Source: an uncultured Methylococcaceae bacterium (lineage in GTDB: Bacteria; Pseudomonadota; Gammaproteobacteria; Methylococcales; Methylococcaceae). Taken from it: a stretch of 64,000 bases of DNA. The stretch is from contig CAIOOA010000228.1 of the NCBI GenBank assembly GCA_903859815.1, positions 19,609 to 83,608 of the forward strand, written 5' to 3'. Shown here piece after piece: positions 7,762 through 16,753 of the stretch (its first letter is position 1; each line of letters begins with the position of its first letter). The notes under the pieces are model-generated. The model worked only from the letters and a program-made list of their open reading frames with translations. It ran no database searches and was not told the DNA's origin. Made by a program: the position numbers and the translations under genes.

Positions 7762-9051
7762 ATGACCGCCGTCATCCGCGCTGAAAACCTAGGGAAGAAA
7801 TACCTGATCCGCCACGAGCAACAGGGGCAGCGGTTTCGTTACGACAGCTTAAGCGAGTCGCTTGCCAACGTCGGCAAGGCATTCTGCAATCGGCTATTGC
7901 ATCCTTTCTCGGCTAGGCCCAAAATGAACGGCAAGGAGGAATTTTGGGCGTTGAAGGACATCGACTTTGAAATCCAGCAAGGCGACCGGGTGGGTATCAT
8001 TGGCCGCAATGGGGCAGGCAAATCCACACTGTTAAAAATATTAAGCCGTATCACAAAACCCACCACCGGCAAAGTCCACATTAAAGGCCGGGTGGCGAGC
8101 TTGTTGGAAGTCGGCACAGGATTTCACCCCGAATTGACCGGGCGGGAGAATATTTTCCTGAATGGTGCGATTCTTGGAATGCGCAAAGCCGAGATCAAGC
8201 GCAAGTTTGACGAAATCGTCGATTTTGCCGAGGTCGAGAAATTTCTGGACACCCCAGTCAAGCATTATTCTTCGGGAATGTATGTCAGATTGGCTTTTGC
8301 CGTGGCGGCGCATTTGGAACCGGAAATATTGATTGTGGATGAGGTATTGGCGGTGGGGGATTTTAGCTTCCAAAATAAATGCATTGGAAAAATGAATGAT
8401 GTTGCTAGAGATGGAAAAACAATTGTTTTTGTAAGTCACAACATGGGGGCAATAAAGAACTTATGTTTAACAACAATTTTACTAAACAACGGCAATCTTT
8501 ATTATAATGGTGAAACAAATAACGCCATAAGTATATTTCTTAAGGGTATCGAATCATGTAATGTCACTGAAACTAAATTAATTTATCGATCAGATAGATC
8601 AGGAAACGGAAAAATACGTTTGACAAATTTTTGGATGGAAGATACAGATGGCCATAAGATTAATACTTTACAAACAGGCCAAAATGTAGTATTTATATTC
8701 GAGTATGAGTCCACAACAAATGACTTATTAACTAATGTGGATATCGGATTTAGCTTTGACACAGATAACAAAGAAAGTGTTTTTGGTTTATATGCTTCAT
8801 ATATGGGGAAAACATTCACGAATATTCCAGTTAAGGGATACTTTAGTTGTATTGTATATGATTTAGCTATCGCCCCTGGTCGATATTGTGTAGGTGCAAG
8901 AATAACTGTGCTTGGAGAAGAGGCTGATTGGCCTATAGATGGTATAGCTTACGTTGACGTTATACCTGGTGATTTCTATGGGACCGGTAGCAGAGGCTTT
9001 ACTGGAATATCTTATCTTCTTGTTAAAGGTAAGTGGAGTTGTTCAGTATAA
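7762..9051 (+). CDS. wzt: ABC transporter ATP-binding protein for O-polysaccharide export (Wzt-like)
   Basis: A 429-residue protein. The N-terminal ATPase has Walker [10 protein letters not shown] (residues about 81-89), the signature SSGM near 172 and Walker B ILIVDEVLAVGD near 190-201. After about residue 250 it has a beta-rich C-terminal domain of the Wzt-C type, which in Wzt recognises the non-reducing end of the polymer and gives export specificity. It partners the permease at 2345. Base composition changes inside the gene near 8375-8400: the ATPase half resembles the flanking chromosome, and the rest is AT-rich like the downstream glycosyltransferases. This suggests exchange of the specificity domain together with the downstream block. 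Three truncated 5' copies precede it. Confidence 0.93.
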   Translation: MTAVIRAENLGKKYLIRHEQQGQRFRYDSLSESLANVGKAFCNRLLHPFSARPKMNGKEEFWALKDIDFEIQQGDRVGIIGRNGAGKSTLLKILSRITKPTTGKVHIKGRVASLLEVGTGFHPELTGRENIFLNGAILGMRKAEIKRKFDEIVDFAEVEKFLDTPVKHYSSGMYVRLAFAVAAHLEPEILIVDEVLAVGDFSFQNKCIGKMNDVARDGKTIVFVSHNMGAIKNLCLTTILLNNGNLYYNGETNNAISIFLKGIESCNVTETKLIYRSDRSGNGKIRLTNFWMEDTDGHKINTLQTGQNVVFIFEYESTTNDLLTNVDIGFSFDTDNKESVFGLYASYMGKTFTNIPVKGYFSCIVYDLAIAPGRYCVGARITVLGEEADWPIDGIAYVDVIPGDFYGTGSRGFTGISYLLVKGKWSCSV

Positions 9052-9120
9052 ATCATGGTTTAATCGAACATTTATACAAAAGAACAGATAACTATTAAAT
9101 AAACTTAATGAATATATTTT

Positions 9121-9747
9121 ATGAGCATTTCATTTTCTGCCATAGTGAATTTATATAAAATATTTTACAACTCAATATCCCCTTATCCTTTTAATTTATA
9201 CCCTGATATTGGTGCAGACAGGTGGCATCGTGCATTTATTGAGCACTTAGCAATTTTATTGAAACCAAAAGTTTATTTGGAACTAGGAATAAGAGATTGC
9301 AGCGTTTTAAATCGTATAATACCTCATGCTGATAAAATAATCGGGGTAGATATTGACCGCAAAGCTGGGGAGTTCATGATAAAGTCCCCCAAAGCTGAGT
9401 TTATCTGCTCTAGCACACAAGAATATATAAAACTGCTTCAGACCAAACCGATAAGCATTGACATGTTATTTATTGATGCAGATCATGCACATGATGCTCT
9501 TATTAAAGACTTTTGGGCTTATTTCCAAATGATTACTCCTCATGGAATAATACTTTTACATGATACGCACCCTAAGGATGATGCGGCTATGTCACCAATA
9601 TTTTGCAATGATGCATATAAAGCTATTGAAGAGTTTGCTAAAGCTTCAGATCAACTAGAGCTTATGACTTTACCTCTGCACCCAGGGCTGACTTTGTGCA
9701 GAAAAAGGCAAAAACAGTTGTCATGGCATGAACAAAGTTTAAGCTAG
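9121..9747 (+). CDS. Class I SAM-dependent methyltransferase (Methyltransf_24/CmcI-like)
   Basis: A 208-residue protein with the SAM-binding strand VYLELGIRDCSVLNRIIP (residues about 57-74), an acidic strand-end IIGVDID, and the DMLFIDADHAHDALIKDF segment typical of Methyltransf_24 enzymes, followed by LLHDTHP with a probable metal-binding Asp/His. Such enzymes methylate small molecules or sugars; in this AT-rich polysaccharide cluster it could methylate a sugar or cap the chain end, a modification read by the C-terminal domain of Wzt in some systems. That role is inference from position. Confidence 0.75.
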   Translation: MSISFSAIVNLYKIFYNSISPYPFNLYPDIGADRWHRAFIEHLAILLKPKVYLELGIRDCSVLNRIIPHADKIIGVDIDRKAGEFMIKSPKAEFICSSTQEYIKLLQTKPISIDMLFIDADHAHDALIKDFWAYFQMITPHGIILLHDTHPKDDAAMSPIFCNDAYKAIEEFAKASDQLELMTLPLHPGLTLCRKRQKQLSWHEQSLS

Positions 9748-9893
9748 GAATAGTAATTAAATATCTAGCATATTTACTTCTTCGTTCACTCTAAAAATGC
9801 CCAACTAAAAATGCTTGTAACTATATGAATCACTGAATAAAATCTCTTTTTTCATTTGTCTTTTCTTGAATTCATAAGTGAGTAAACACTTAA

Positions 9894-10613
9894 ATGAAAA
9901 ATATCGTACTAATTAATTCAAAAATTGAAACATCACCAAGCCGTTTTACTTATGCCCAAAAGCGAAGCATATATTCATCTGAAGAACGTTTTGAGCAAAC
10001 AAAAAACACCATATTATCCATAAAGAAATATATACCAAATTGCCATATTATTCTGATTGATAATTCAGTTTTAGAAAAATATATGCATTGTTATTTTGAA
10101 AATGAAGTTGATTTATTTATTAACCCTATTGATGATTTGGTTTTGAATCATGATACTAACATCAACCCAACTAAAGCTGTAGGCGAGCTTGCACATATTA
10201 AATGTGCTTTAGAATATATAGATAATTTAGATTTTGAATGGGGTAATTTATACAAGATTTGTGGTAGGTATATATTAAATCCTAGTTTTAATTATCAATA
10301 TTTTAATAATGACAAAAATATATTTAGAAGAAATCACGCATTAACCGATTTCAAACAAAGAGAAATAAACCAGAAAGCTTTATATGATTCTATGGTCTGC
10401 TTTTTTACGAGTTTTTATAAAATATCCAGACGTAATTATGACCAGTTTAAATCTGCAATTATTAATTCTTACTACCTTTTTAAATCGGATCGTCGCTATG
10501 CTAATGAACCAATAGAACTTGTTCTTTGCAATATGATTAACGATAAAGTAGAAGTAAAAGCTATTGGCGTAACAATAAACTGTGCTGTTGAGAGTTGGAT
10601 TGAAGACATTTAG
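9894..10613 (+). CDS. Hypothetical protein, possible GT-A-like glycosyltransferase of the polysaccharide cluster
   Basis: A very AT-rich 239-residue gene. The protein begins KNIVLINSKIE, has a strand IILIDNS near residue 55 that could be the nucleotide-binding edge of a GT-A fold, a GELAHIKCALEYI helix near 100 and a KICGRYILNP segment near residue 120, a motif seen in some capsule-locus proteins. No DxD motif is clear. I do not recognise a specific family. Its position between a methyltransferase and a GT4 gene suggests a sugar-transfer role. Flanked by 146 bases of AT-rich spacer on the left. Confidence 0.55.
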   Translation: MKNIVLINSKIETSPSRFTYAQKRSIYSSEERFEQTKNTILSIKKYIPNCHIILIDNSVLEKYMHCYFENEVDLFINPIDDLVLNHDTNINPTKAVGELAHIKCALEYIDNLDFEWGNLYKICGRYILNPSFNYQYFNNDKNIFRRNHALTDFKQREINQKALYDSMVCFFTSFYKISRRNYDQFKSAIINSYYLFKSDRRYANEPIELVLCNMINDKVEVKAIGVTINCAVESWIEDI

Positions 10614-10651
10614 CTTACTAATTAATTTGAAAAATCTCAATTTTAGAATAA

Positions 10652-11893
10652 ATGAATATTCTTCATTTAAGTAGTACGGACAACATTGGTGGTCGTTTCA
10701 CTGGCTACTCAATGCAAGAAGCATTATCGCCTAAACATAAGGTGGAAATGGCTGTATGGAATCGGACAACAAGTAATCCATGGATTCATTCTTTAAAACC
10801 AAATAGGTTATTCCGAATTTTAATAAACTTAATAAGAAAGCTGGATCATAATCTTGGGTTTGAAGGTCTCATGGGTATATCTGGATGGATTTTACCTGAG
10901 CAGGATTTTTTCAAACGATCTGATATATTGCATCTGCATCTAATTCATAATGATGCATTTTTTAGTGTATTATCTTTACCCATGCTTTCCCGATTGAAGC
11001 CTATAGTGTGGACTATTCACGACCCTTGGGCCATGACTGGTGGATGTGTATACTCTTTCGACTGTGAACGTTGGCAAAACGGATGCGCTGCTCCATGTCC
11101 ACATCCTAGGCATTCTTCTGTATTCCAGCAGAAGATACCTGCGTTTCATTGGAAAATTAAAAAGTATATTTATCAAAAATCAAATATTAATCTTATTGTA
11201 GCTTCAAATTGGATGAAAAAAAGGGTAGAAAAAAGCCCTCTTTTGGCTGGCTTACCATGCCACTTAATCCCATTTGGGGTAGATTTGGATATTTTTAAAC
11301 CTTACTCTAAGGTAGAATCTCGTAGAAAGTTGGGCATTGATCCTAATCATAAGATCATTGCATTCCGTGATGTGGGTTTGGAAGGGGATCAATTTAAAGG
11401 GATGAAATGGCTCAAGGAAAGCCTAGAATTATTGGAACCAAAAACCCCAACTTGCCTGATTGCTCTGCAAGATGGGCGTTCATTTCAATCACTACGGTCA
11501 AAATACACAGTTTTAACGCCCGGTTGGATTGATGGAGAGCAATTAGCTCTTACCTTGTCAGCAGCCGATATTTTTGTCATGCCTTCAATTCAAGAAGCAT
11601 TTGGTCTAATGGCTGTTGAAGCAATGGCAACAGGCACTCCCGTAATTGTATTTGAGGGGACTGCCTTACCGGATGTTATTGGTATAAATCAAGGTGGGAT
11701 TGTAGTGCCGGCAAAAGACAGTTCGGCACTGGCAGCAGCAATTAAACTTTTATTGGAAAATAACGACCTATGTAACAAGCTGGGCAAACAAGCGCGTTAC
11801 CTAGCCGAACAACAATATGGACTTCCCCTCTACATTGAAAGGCATATTCGTTTGTATGAACAGGTAATGAAAGACTATAACCGTAGAATATGA
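10652..11893 (+). CDS. GT4-family glycosyltransferase
   Basis: A 413-residue GT-B protein. The N-terminal domain opens NILHLSSTDNIGG and contains the HLHLIHND and WTIHDPW segments; the C-terminal domain has the PFGVDLDIFKP linker and the E-x7-E region ...EAFGLMAVEAMATGTPVI (residues about 308-325), the donor-binding motif of GT4. A Cys-rich loop (GCVYSFDCERWQNGCAAPCPH) near residue 130 occurs in WcaC/colanic-acid-type GT4 enzymes. It probably adds a sugar to the growing O-polysaccharide on the cytoplasmic face of the inner membrane. Donor and linkage are not predictable. Confidence 0.85.
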   Translation: MNILHLSSTDNIGGRFTGYSMQEALSPKHKVEMAVWNRTTSNPWIHSLKPNRLFRILINLIRKLDHNLGFEGLMGISGWILPEQDFFKRSDILHLHLIHNDAFFSVLSLPMLSRLKPIVWTIHDPWAMTGGCVYSFDCERWQNGCAAPCPHPRHSSVFQQKIPAFHWKIKKYIYQKSNINLIVASNWMKKRVEKSPLLAGLPCHLIPFGVDLDIFKPYSKVESRRKLGIDPNHKIIAFRDVGLEGDQFKGMKWLKESLELLEPKTPTCLIALQDGRSFQSLRSKYTVLTPGWIDGEQLALTLSAADIFVMPSIQEAFGLMAVEAMATGTPVIVFEGTALPDVIGINQGGIVVPAKDSSALAAAIKLLLENNDLCNKLGKQARYLAEQQYGLPLYIERHIRLYEQVMKDYNRRI

Positions 11894-11941
11894 TGAGAGA
11901 ATAGATAAAAAAATCAACTATCTGAGTAACTGAATACTATA

Positions 11942-12802
11942 ATGCGAATAATTATCTTAGGTGCTAGTGGCATGCTTGGAAGCGTAATGATTCGTGTACT
12001 TTATGAAAACCCGAAATTGGAAGTTTTTGGTACGATTCGATCAGGTATCGTGGCAAGCTTTTTTAACAAAGATTTGTCTAAGCGTCTGATTGCGGGTATT
12101 GATGTTGAAAATCACGATGCATTGCTAAGTATTTTCACTAAAATCAAACCAGACGTGGTGGTAAACTGTGTTGGCCTAATCAAACAAATTACAGGCGCGG
12201 ATTTTCCGTTAACTGCCATCCCGATCAATTCGCTGTTGCCTCACCGTCTTTCAGCACTTTGCAAACTGACTGGTGCTGGGCTAATTCATATCAGCACAGA
12301 TTGTGTTTTCTCGGGTGATCGCGGCAATTATCGGGAAGATGATTTGTCCGATGCCAAGGATATTTATGGAAAAACTAAGTTTTTAGGAGAGGTGTCGGAC
12401 GGACATACAATCACCTTGCGCACATCAATCATAGGCCACGAATTACAAAGCGCACATGGGTTGCTTGAATGGTTTCTCTCTCAAAAGGAAAGTTGTTATG
12501 GTTACACAAGAGCTATATTTTCCGGGCTACCTACCGTGGAATTGGCACAGATAGTCCGTGATATAGTAATACCAAGACCCAATTTGTTCGGGGTTTATCA
12601 TGTCGCTTCGCATCCCATCTCAAAATACGAACTGCTAAAATTGATCGCCAAGGTCTATCGCAAACAGATTGAAATCATTCCAAGCGACCAACTGGTGGTT
12701 GATCGTTCTCTTAATGCAGATCGCTTTAGGCTTGCAACAGGCTATGTTGCGCCTGATTGGACAACCTTGATTAAATTGTTACATAAGTCAAAATACAGAT
12801 AG
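11942..12802 (+). CDS. RmlD-like NAD(P)-dependent sugar-nucleotide reductase
   Basis: A 286-residue short-chain dehydrogenase with GASGMLG (residues 7-13), STDCVFSG near 119 and the catalytic YGKTK near 139. It is encoded just before a WbjB/FnlA-like dehydratase and a WbjD/FnlC-like epimerase, so it is the 4-ketoreductase of a UDP-N-acetyl-L-sugar pathway. WbjC/FnlB proteins of the L-FucNAc pathway are about 370 residues with an extra cupin-like domain; this one lacks that domain and resembles the shorter RmlD-like WbvR of the UDP-L-RhaNAc/L-QuiNAc pathway. The choice of product is therefore inference. Three bases separate it from the next gene. Confidence 0.85.
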   Translation: MRIIILGASGMLGSVMIRVLYENPKLEVFGTIRSGIVASFFNKDLSKRLIAGIDVENHDALLSIFTKIKPDVVVNCVGLIKQITGADFPLTAIPINSLLPHRLSALCKLTGAGLIHISTDCVFSGDRGNYREDDLSDAKDIYGKTKFLGEVSDGHTITLRTSIIGHELQSAHGLLEWFLSQKESCYGYTRAIFSGLPTVELAQIVRDIVIPRPNLFGVYHVASHPISKYELLKLIAKVYRKQIEIIPSDQLVVDRSLNADRFRLATGYVAPDWTTLIKLLHKSKYR

Positions 12803-12805
12803 CAC

Positions 12806-13816
12806 ATGTTCAGAGAAAAGGTTTTGATGATAACGGGTGGTACAGGCTCATTTGGAAACACTGTGCTCAAGCGTTTTCTTTCCACAGATGTTGGTGAAAT
12901 TCGTATCTTCAGTCGCGACGAAAAGAAGCAAGAAGAAATGCGGATTGCATTTAATGAACACAAATTGAAATTTTACATAGGGGATGTTCGGGAATACGAC
13001 AGCATCCGCCAAGCAATGAAGGGTGTCGATTTCGTTTTTCATGCCGCGGCACTTAAACAGGTTCCCTCGTGCGAGTTCTATCCAATGGAGGCAGTTCGCA
13101 CCAACATCCTCGGGACGGAAAACGTGATGAACGCGGCAGATTATAACGGTGTGAAGCGAGTAATAGTTTTGAGTACCGATAAGGCCGTGTACCCTATTAA
13201 CGCTATGGGTTTGTCCAAGGCGATGGCAGAAAAACTCATGGTCGCCAAAGCTTGCAGACAACATGACGGGGAAACCGTGTTCTGTGCGACACGCTATGGC
13301 AACGTCATGGCTTCACGCGGTTCCGTCATTCCGTTATTTGTAGAGCAACTCAAAGAAGGCAAACCACTTACCGTTACCGACCCTAATATGACTCGCTTTT
13401 TGATGTCATTGGAGGACTCGGTTGATTTGGTTTTGTATGCTTTTCAATACGCGGAACAAGGCGACATATTTGTTCAAAAAGCTCCGGCCTCGACGATAGC
13501 GGACCTTGCCCAAGCCCTCAAAGAATTGTTCGGAGAAGACAAACCAGTTCGAGTAATTGGAACGCGCCACGGTGAAAAATTATACGAATCTCTCATATCA
13601 CGCGAAGAAATATCTAAAGCAATCGATCTTGGCAATTATTACCGAATTCCTGCGGATAAACGCGATCTTAATTATGCGCAATATTTTAGTGAAGGCGTAG
13701 AAAGAATATCGAAGTTGGAAGATTACACTTCCCACAATACTGAACGGTTGAACGTCGAGCAAGTTAAAAAACTGTTGTTGACACTGGATTATATTCAGGA
13801 TGAACTCCGTGCTTAA
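12806..13816 (+). CDS. UDP-GlcNAc 4,6-dehydratase (inverting; WbjB/FnlA/CapE family)
   Basis: A 336-residue extended SDR: GGTGSFGNTVLKRF nucleotide-binding motif at residues about 11-24, HAAALKQVPSCEFYPMEA near 79-96, STDKAVYPINAMGLSK with the Met-x3-Lys pair that replaces Tyr-x3-Lys in this subfamily, and TRYGNVMASRGSV near 170. These enzymes convert UDP-D-GlcNAc to 4-keto-6-deoxy intermediates with C5 inversion, the first step towards UDP-L-FucNAc or UDP-L-RhaNAc/QuiNAc. It overlaps the following epimerase gene by 17 bases. Less AT-rich than its neighbours on both sides. Confidence 0.9.
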   Translation: MFREKVLMITGGTGSFGNTVLKRFLSTDVGEIRIFSRDEKKQEEMRIAFNEHKLKFYIGDVREYDSIRQAMKGVDFVFHAAALKQVPSCEFYPMEAVRTNILGTENVMNAADYNGVKRVIVLSTDKAVYPINAMGLSKAMAEKLMVAKACRQHDGETVFCATRYGNVMASRGSVIPLFVEQLKEGKPLTVTDPNMTRFLMSLEDSVDLVLYAFQYAEQGDIFVQKAPASTIADLAQALKELFGEDKPVRVIGTRHGEKLYESLISREEISKAIDLGNYYRIPADKRDLNYAQYFSEGVERISKLEDYTSHNTERLNVEQVKKLLLTLDYIQDELRA

Positions 13817-14939
13817 GGTAATGACTATCGTAGGGACACGTCCAGAGCTAATTAAGATGTCTAGGGTTATTGCTGAATTCGATCTACATACACAGCATAT
13901 CTTAGTACACACAGGGCAAAACTACGACTACGAACTTAATCAAGTGTTCTTTGATGATTTGGATATCCGCAAGCCGGACTATTTTCTTAACGCGGTAGGT
14001 CACAACGCAGCGCAGACTATCGCTAGGGTGATCGAAAAATCCGATGAAGTGATGGAAATAGTCAATCCCGATGCGGTTTTGCTATATGGTGACACCAATT
14101 CTTGTCTTGCAGTCATCTCTGCCAAGCGCAGGAAAATTCCCATTTTCCACATGGAGGCGGGAAATCGTTGCTTTGATCAACGTGTACCCGAGGAATTGAA
14201 CCGTAAGGTGTTAGATCATCTGAGCGACATAAATTTAGTGCTTACTGAGCATGCCCGACGTTATTTGATCGCCGAAGGTATTCGACCAGAGACAATTATC
14301 AAGACTGGTTCTCATATGGGTGAGGTGTTGAATTATTATATGCCTAAGATTCACGAATCCAATATATTGACTCGATTAGGTTTAACCACAAATCAGTATT
14401 TCTTAGTCAGTATGCATCGTGAGGAGAATGTAGATAATCCAAATAATTTGCTTGATATGATCCAATCTCTGAATGCACTTGCAACAACTTACTGTCATCC
14501 AATAATTGTTTCAACCCATCCACGTACAAAACATCGACTGGATGCCTTGGAATTAGGCAAACTTGATTCGAAAATCCAATTTCGGAAGCCATTCAGTTTT
14601 TTCGATTTCATAAAATTGCAGATGGAAGCATTATGTGTGATTTCAGACAGTGGTTCAATTACCGAAGAAAGTTCGCTTCTTAATCTGCCAGCGATCACCA
14701 TCCGCGATGTTCATGAGCGCCCCGAAGGTATGGATGAAGGTACATTAATCATGAGCGGATTAAAAGAGGGGGGGGTGCTGGATGCAGTACGTGTCATCAT
14801 AGGCCAGCATCATAAATCCAAGCGGGCGATGAGGATAGTAAAGGATTACGATTCAATCAATGTTTCCAAGCAAGTGCTTCGTGTTGTATTGAGTTATACG
14901 AATTATATCAATCGCACCGTTTGGTCAAAATTACCTTGA
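13800..14939 (+). CDS. UDP-N-acetyl sugar 2-epimerase (WbjD/FnlC/WecB family)
   Basis: A protein of about 379 residues with MTIVGTRPELIKMSRVI near the start, HTGQNYDYELNQVFF near 38, YGDTNSCLAV near 97, HMEAGNRCFDQRVPEELNR near 117-135 and the SDSGSITEESS donor site near 282. It is the third enzyme of the pathway and would epimerise C2 of the UDP-6-deoxy-L-sugar. Possible starts are ATG 13800, GTG 13809 and ATG 13821; GTG 13809 has an AGGA about 9 bases upstream, so the true start may be a few codons inside. Compare the more divergent paralogue at 530. Confidence 0.9.
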   Translation: MNSVLKVMTIVGTRPELIKMSRVIAEFDLHTQHILVHTGQNYDYELNQVFFDDLDIRKPDYFLNAVGHNAAQTIARVIEKSDEVMEIVNPDAVLLYGDTNSCLAVISAKRRKIPIFHMEAGNRCFDQRVPEELNRKVLDHLSDINLVLTEHARRYLIAEGIRPETIIKTGSHMGEVLNYYMPKIHESNILTRLGLTTNQYFLVSMHREENVDNPNNLLDMIQSLNALATTYCHPIIVSTHPRTKHRLDALELGKLDSKIQFRKPFSFFDFIKLQMEALCVISDSGSITEESSLLNLPAITIRDVHERPEGMDEGTLIMSGLKEGGVLDAVRVIIGQHHKSKRAMRIVKDYDSINVSKQVLRVVLSYTNYINRTVWSKLP

Positions 14940-14972
14940 TTAATATTTAACAACAAAGAATAGACATAAATA

Positions 14973-16694
14973 ATGTCACATAATCCGCCATTCTTCAGTG
15001 TTTTGATACCCACTTATAATCAAGCTCAGTTCTTAGGTGCTGCACTTGACAGCTTGCTCAATCAAACCTTTTCAAATTGGGAGGGCATTATTATTAATGA
15101 TGGATCGACGGATGATACTAAAGCTATCATTGATGCCTATTGCCATAAAGATAAGCGATTTCGGACATTTCACAAGGAAAATGGCGGTACGGGTTCTGCC
15201 TTGAATGTAGGTTTGTCAATGGCTTGGGGAGAATGGATTTGTTGGCTGAGTTCTGACGATCTTTTTGAAAGTTACAAGCTAATTACCCATTTCCAATGGA
15301 TTCAGAAAGAACCTGACTGTTCATTTTTTTTTACTCATTTTAGAGATTTAGATGATAAATCGGGAAAAATAATTGATTCTGAGCATTGGCATCCTTTGCC
15401 AGATAAACCATTTCAAATCATAGAGATGCTGCGGGGAAACTTTGTGTCAGGAAACAGCGTTTGCATTAACCGCATTGCATGGAAAAAAGTTGGACTATTT
15501 AATGAGTCGTTGCGCTATGGTCAAGATTACGATATGTGGCTTCGGCTTATGGTCATATATCCTGCCTCCTATATTCCAGTGCGTACATGCATTTCACGCC
15601 AGCATCTACATCAAGATGGCAAACGTTTTCCTCAAGCCATGTATTACGATTCGGCTAAAGCAGCGATTCAGTTTTTAAACATACATACCCTAAGTAATAT
15701 TTTTCCACTCATAGATTTGAATGATCCTAAATTAACGTGGAATATGTTGAGCCAAGCACTTAACGTAGCTGAGGACAAGAGGGCTTTTATTTATGCCTTA
15801 GGCGCACACCCTTTATTAGTTTTACGGGTTTTGGAGTGGGTTTGTTTAAATAGTGCAATTATTGAACAAAACATACACCAACAGATTGTTAATAGGATGC
15901 TAACCTTTTCATATCTTAACCGATATAAAGATTTTTCTTTTATTTGGAATATATCATCTGTCATTGCGTCTTTAGACATATCAATAAAGATAGATAGTAC
16001 TGAACCTGTTAATATTGCAGAAGCCTATTATCGACGTAGACATGTATTTCGTAGCCAACCCCATGAAAAAGTTGTTTTAAGAAGGTGGCTTGAAAAGTTT
16101 GAAGAGCTACAACTAGAAGAAATAACAGCAACATCTATAAATACACCGAAAGACATATTATTAGTGGTTCAATCTCAAGACAATAAATTGGATATTAATG
16201 AAAATGCAATATTCGATAGGATATTTGAATTTGCCAAAACACTTCAATTGTTTGGCAATAATGTTTTGTTACTAGTTTATGGAGTAAATGACTCGTTCCT
16301 TCTGGTTTATCAGTCGAATGTAATCATGGTCAGCTTGCCAAACAATTCAGAATTAAATAGACTTCTGCCGGAATTTGGGGTATTCGATATTGCAGTCATT
16401 TTAGGTGAAAATAAAGGTTTGAATTTTAGTTGTTTATATCAACAGCAATTAACTATTTCCAAAGCACTGGATAATGTAGAGGATAAGGCTCTGCGTATTT
16501 TTGATACAAAGACATCATATACCCATTTGTTTGCATCATGGCTTTGTGGTAGCTATATTCATTTATCAAAAATAATTAGACTTATACGGAATGATTCCCT
16601 TGTTATTAGTTTTATTCCTCTATTGCTTTATCATATTGTCAGGCATAGCGTTGTTATAATCTACCGTAAAATTCAAAGTGGGTTTCATGTTTGA
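14973..16694 (+). CDS. GT2-family glycosyltransferase with a C-terminal extra domain
   Basis: A 573-residue protein. Residues 1-240 are a GT2 domain: FSVLIPTYNQAQFLGAALDS, INDGSTDDT, the Asp-Asp metal site in SSDD and the QDYDMWLRL segment near 183. The rest is unusual: residues about 250-380 are helical, and about 385-570 begin with a strand DILLVVQSQ and look like a decayed or minimal Rossmann domain, perhaps the N-terminal half of a GT-B enzyme. It could be a two-domain transferase; only the GT2 activity is supported. AT-rich like its neighbours. Confidence 0.8.
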   Translation: MSHNPPFFSVLIPTYNQAQFLGAALDSLLNQTFSNWEGIIINDGSTDDTKAIIDAYCHKDKRFRTFHKENGGTGSALNVGLSMAWGEWICWLSSDDLFESYKLITHFQWIQKEPDCSFFFTHFRDLDDKSGKIIDSEHWHPLPDKPFQIIEMLRGNFVSGNSVCINRIAWKKVGLFNESLRYGQDYDMWLRLMVIYPASYIPVRTCISRQHLHQDGKRFPQAMYYDSAKAAIQFLNIHTLSNIFPLIDLNDPKLTWNMLSQALNVAEDKRAFIYALGAHPLLVLRVLEWVCLNSAIIEQNIHQQIVNRMLTFSYLNRYKDFSFIWNISSVIASLDISIKIDSTEPVNIAEAYYRRRHVFRSQPHEKVVLRRWLEKFEELQLEEITATSINTPKDILLVVQSQDNKLDINENAIFDRIFEFAKTLQLFGNNVLLLVYGVNDSFLLVYQSNVIMVSLPNNSELNRLLPEFGVFDIAVILGENKGLNFSCLYQQQLTISKALDNVEDKALRIFDTKTSYTHLFASWLCGSYIHLSKIIRLIRNDSLVISFIPLLLYHIVRHSVVIIYRKIQSGFHV

Positions 16695-16753
16695 TTTAGT
16701 AATAATGACTAATGATATTCTGATTATAAATCCCCTAAATTATACAAACTCTC

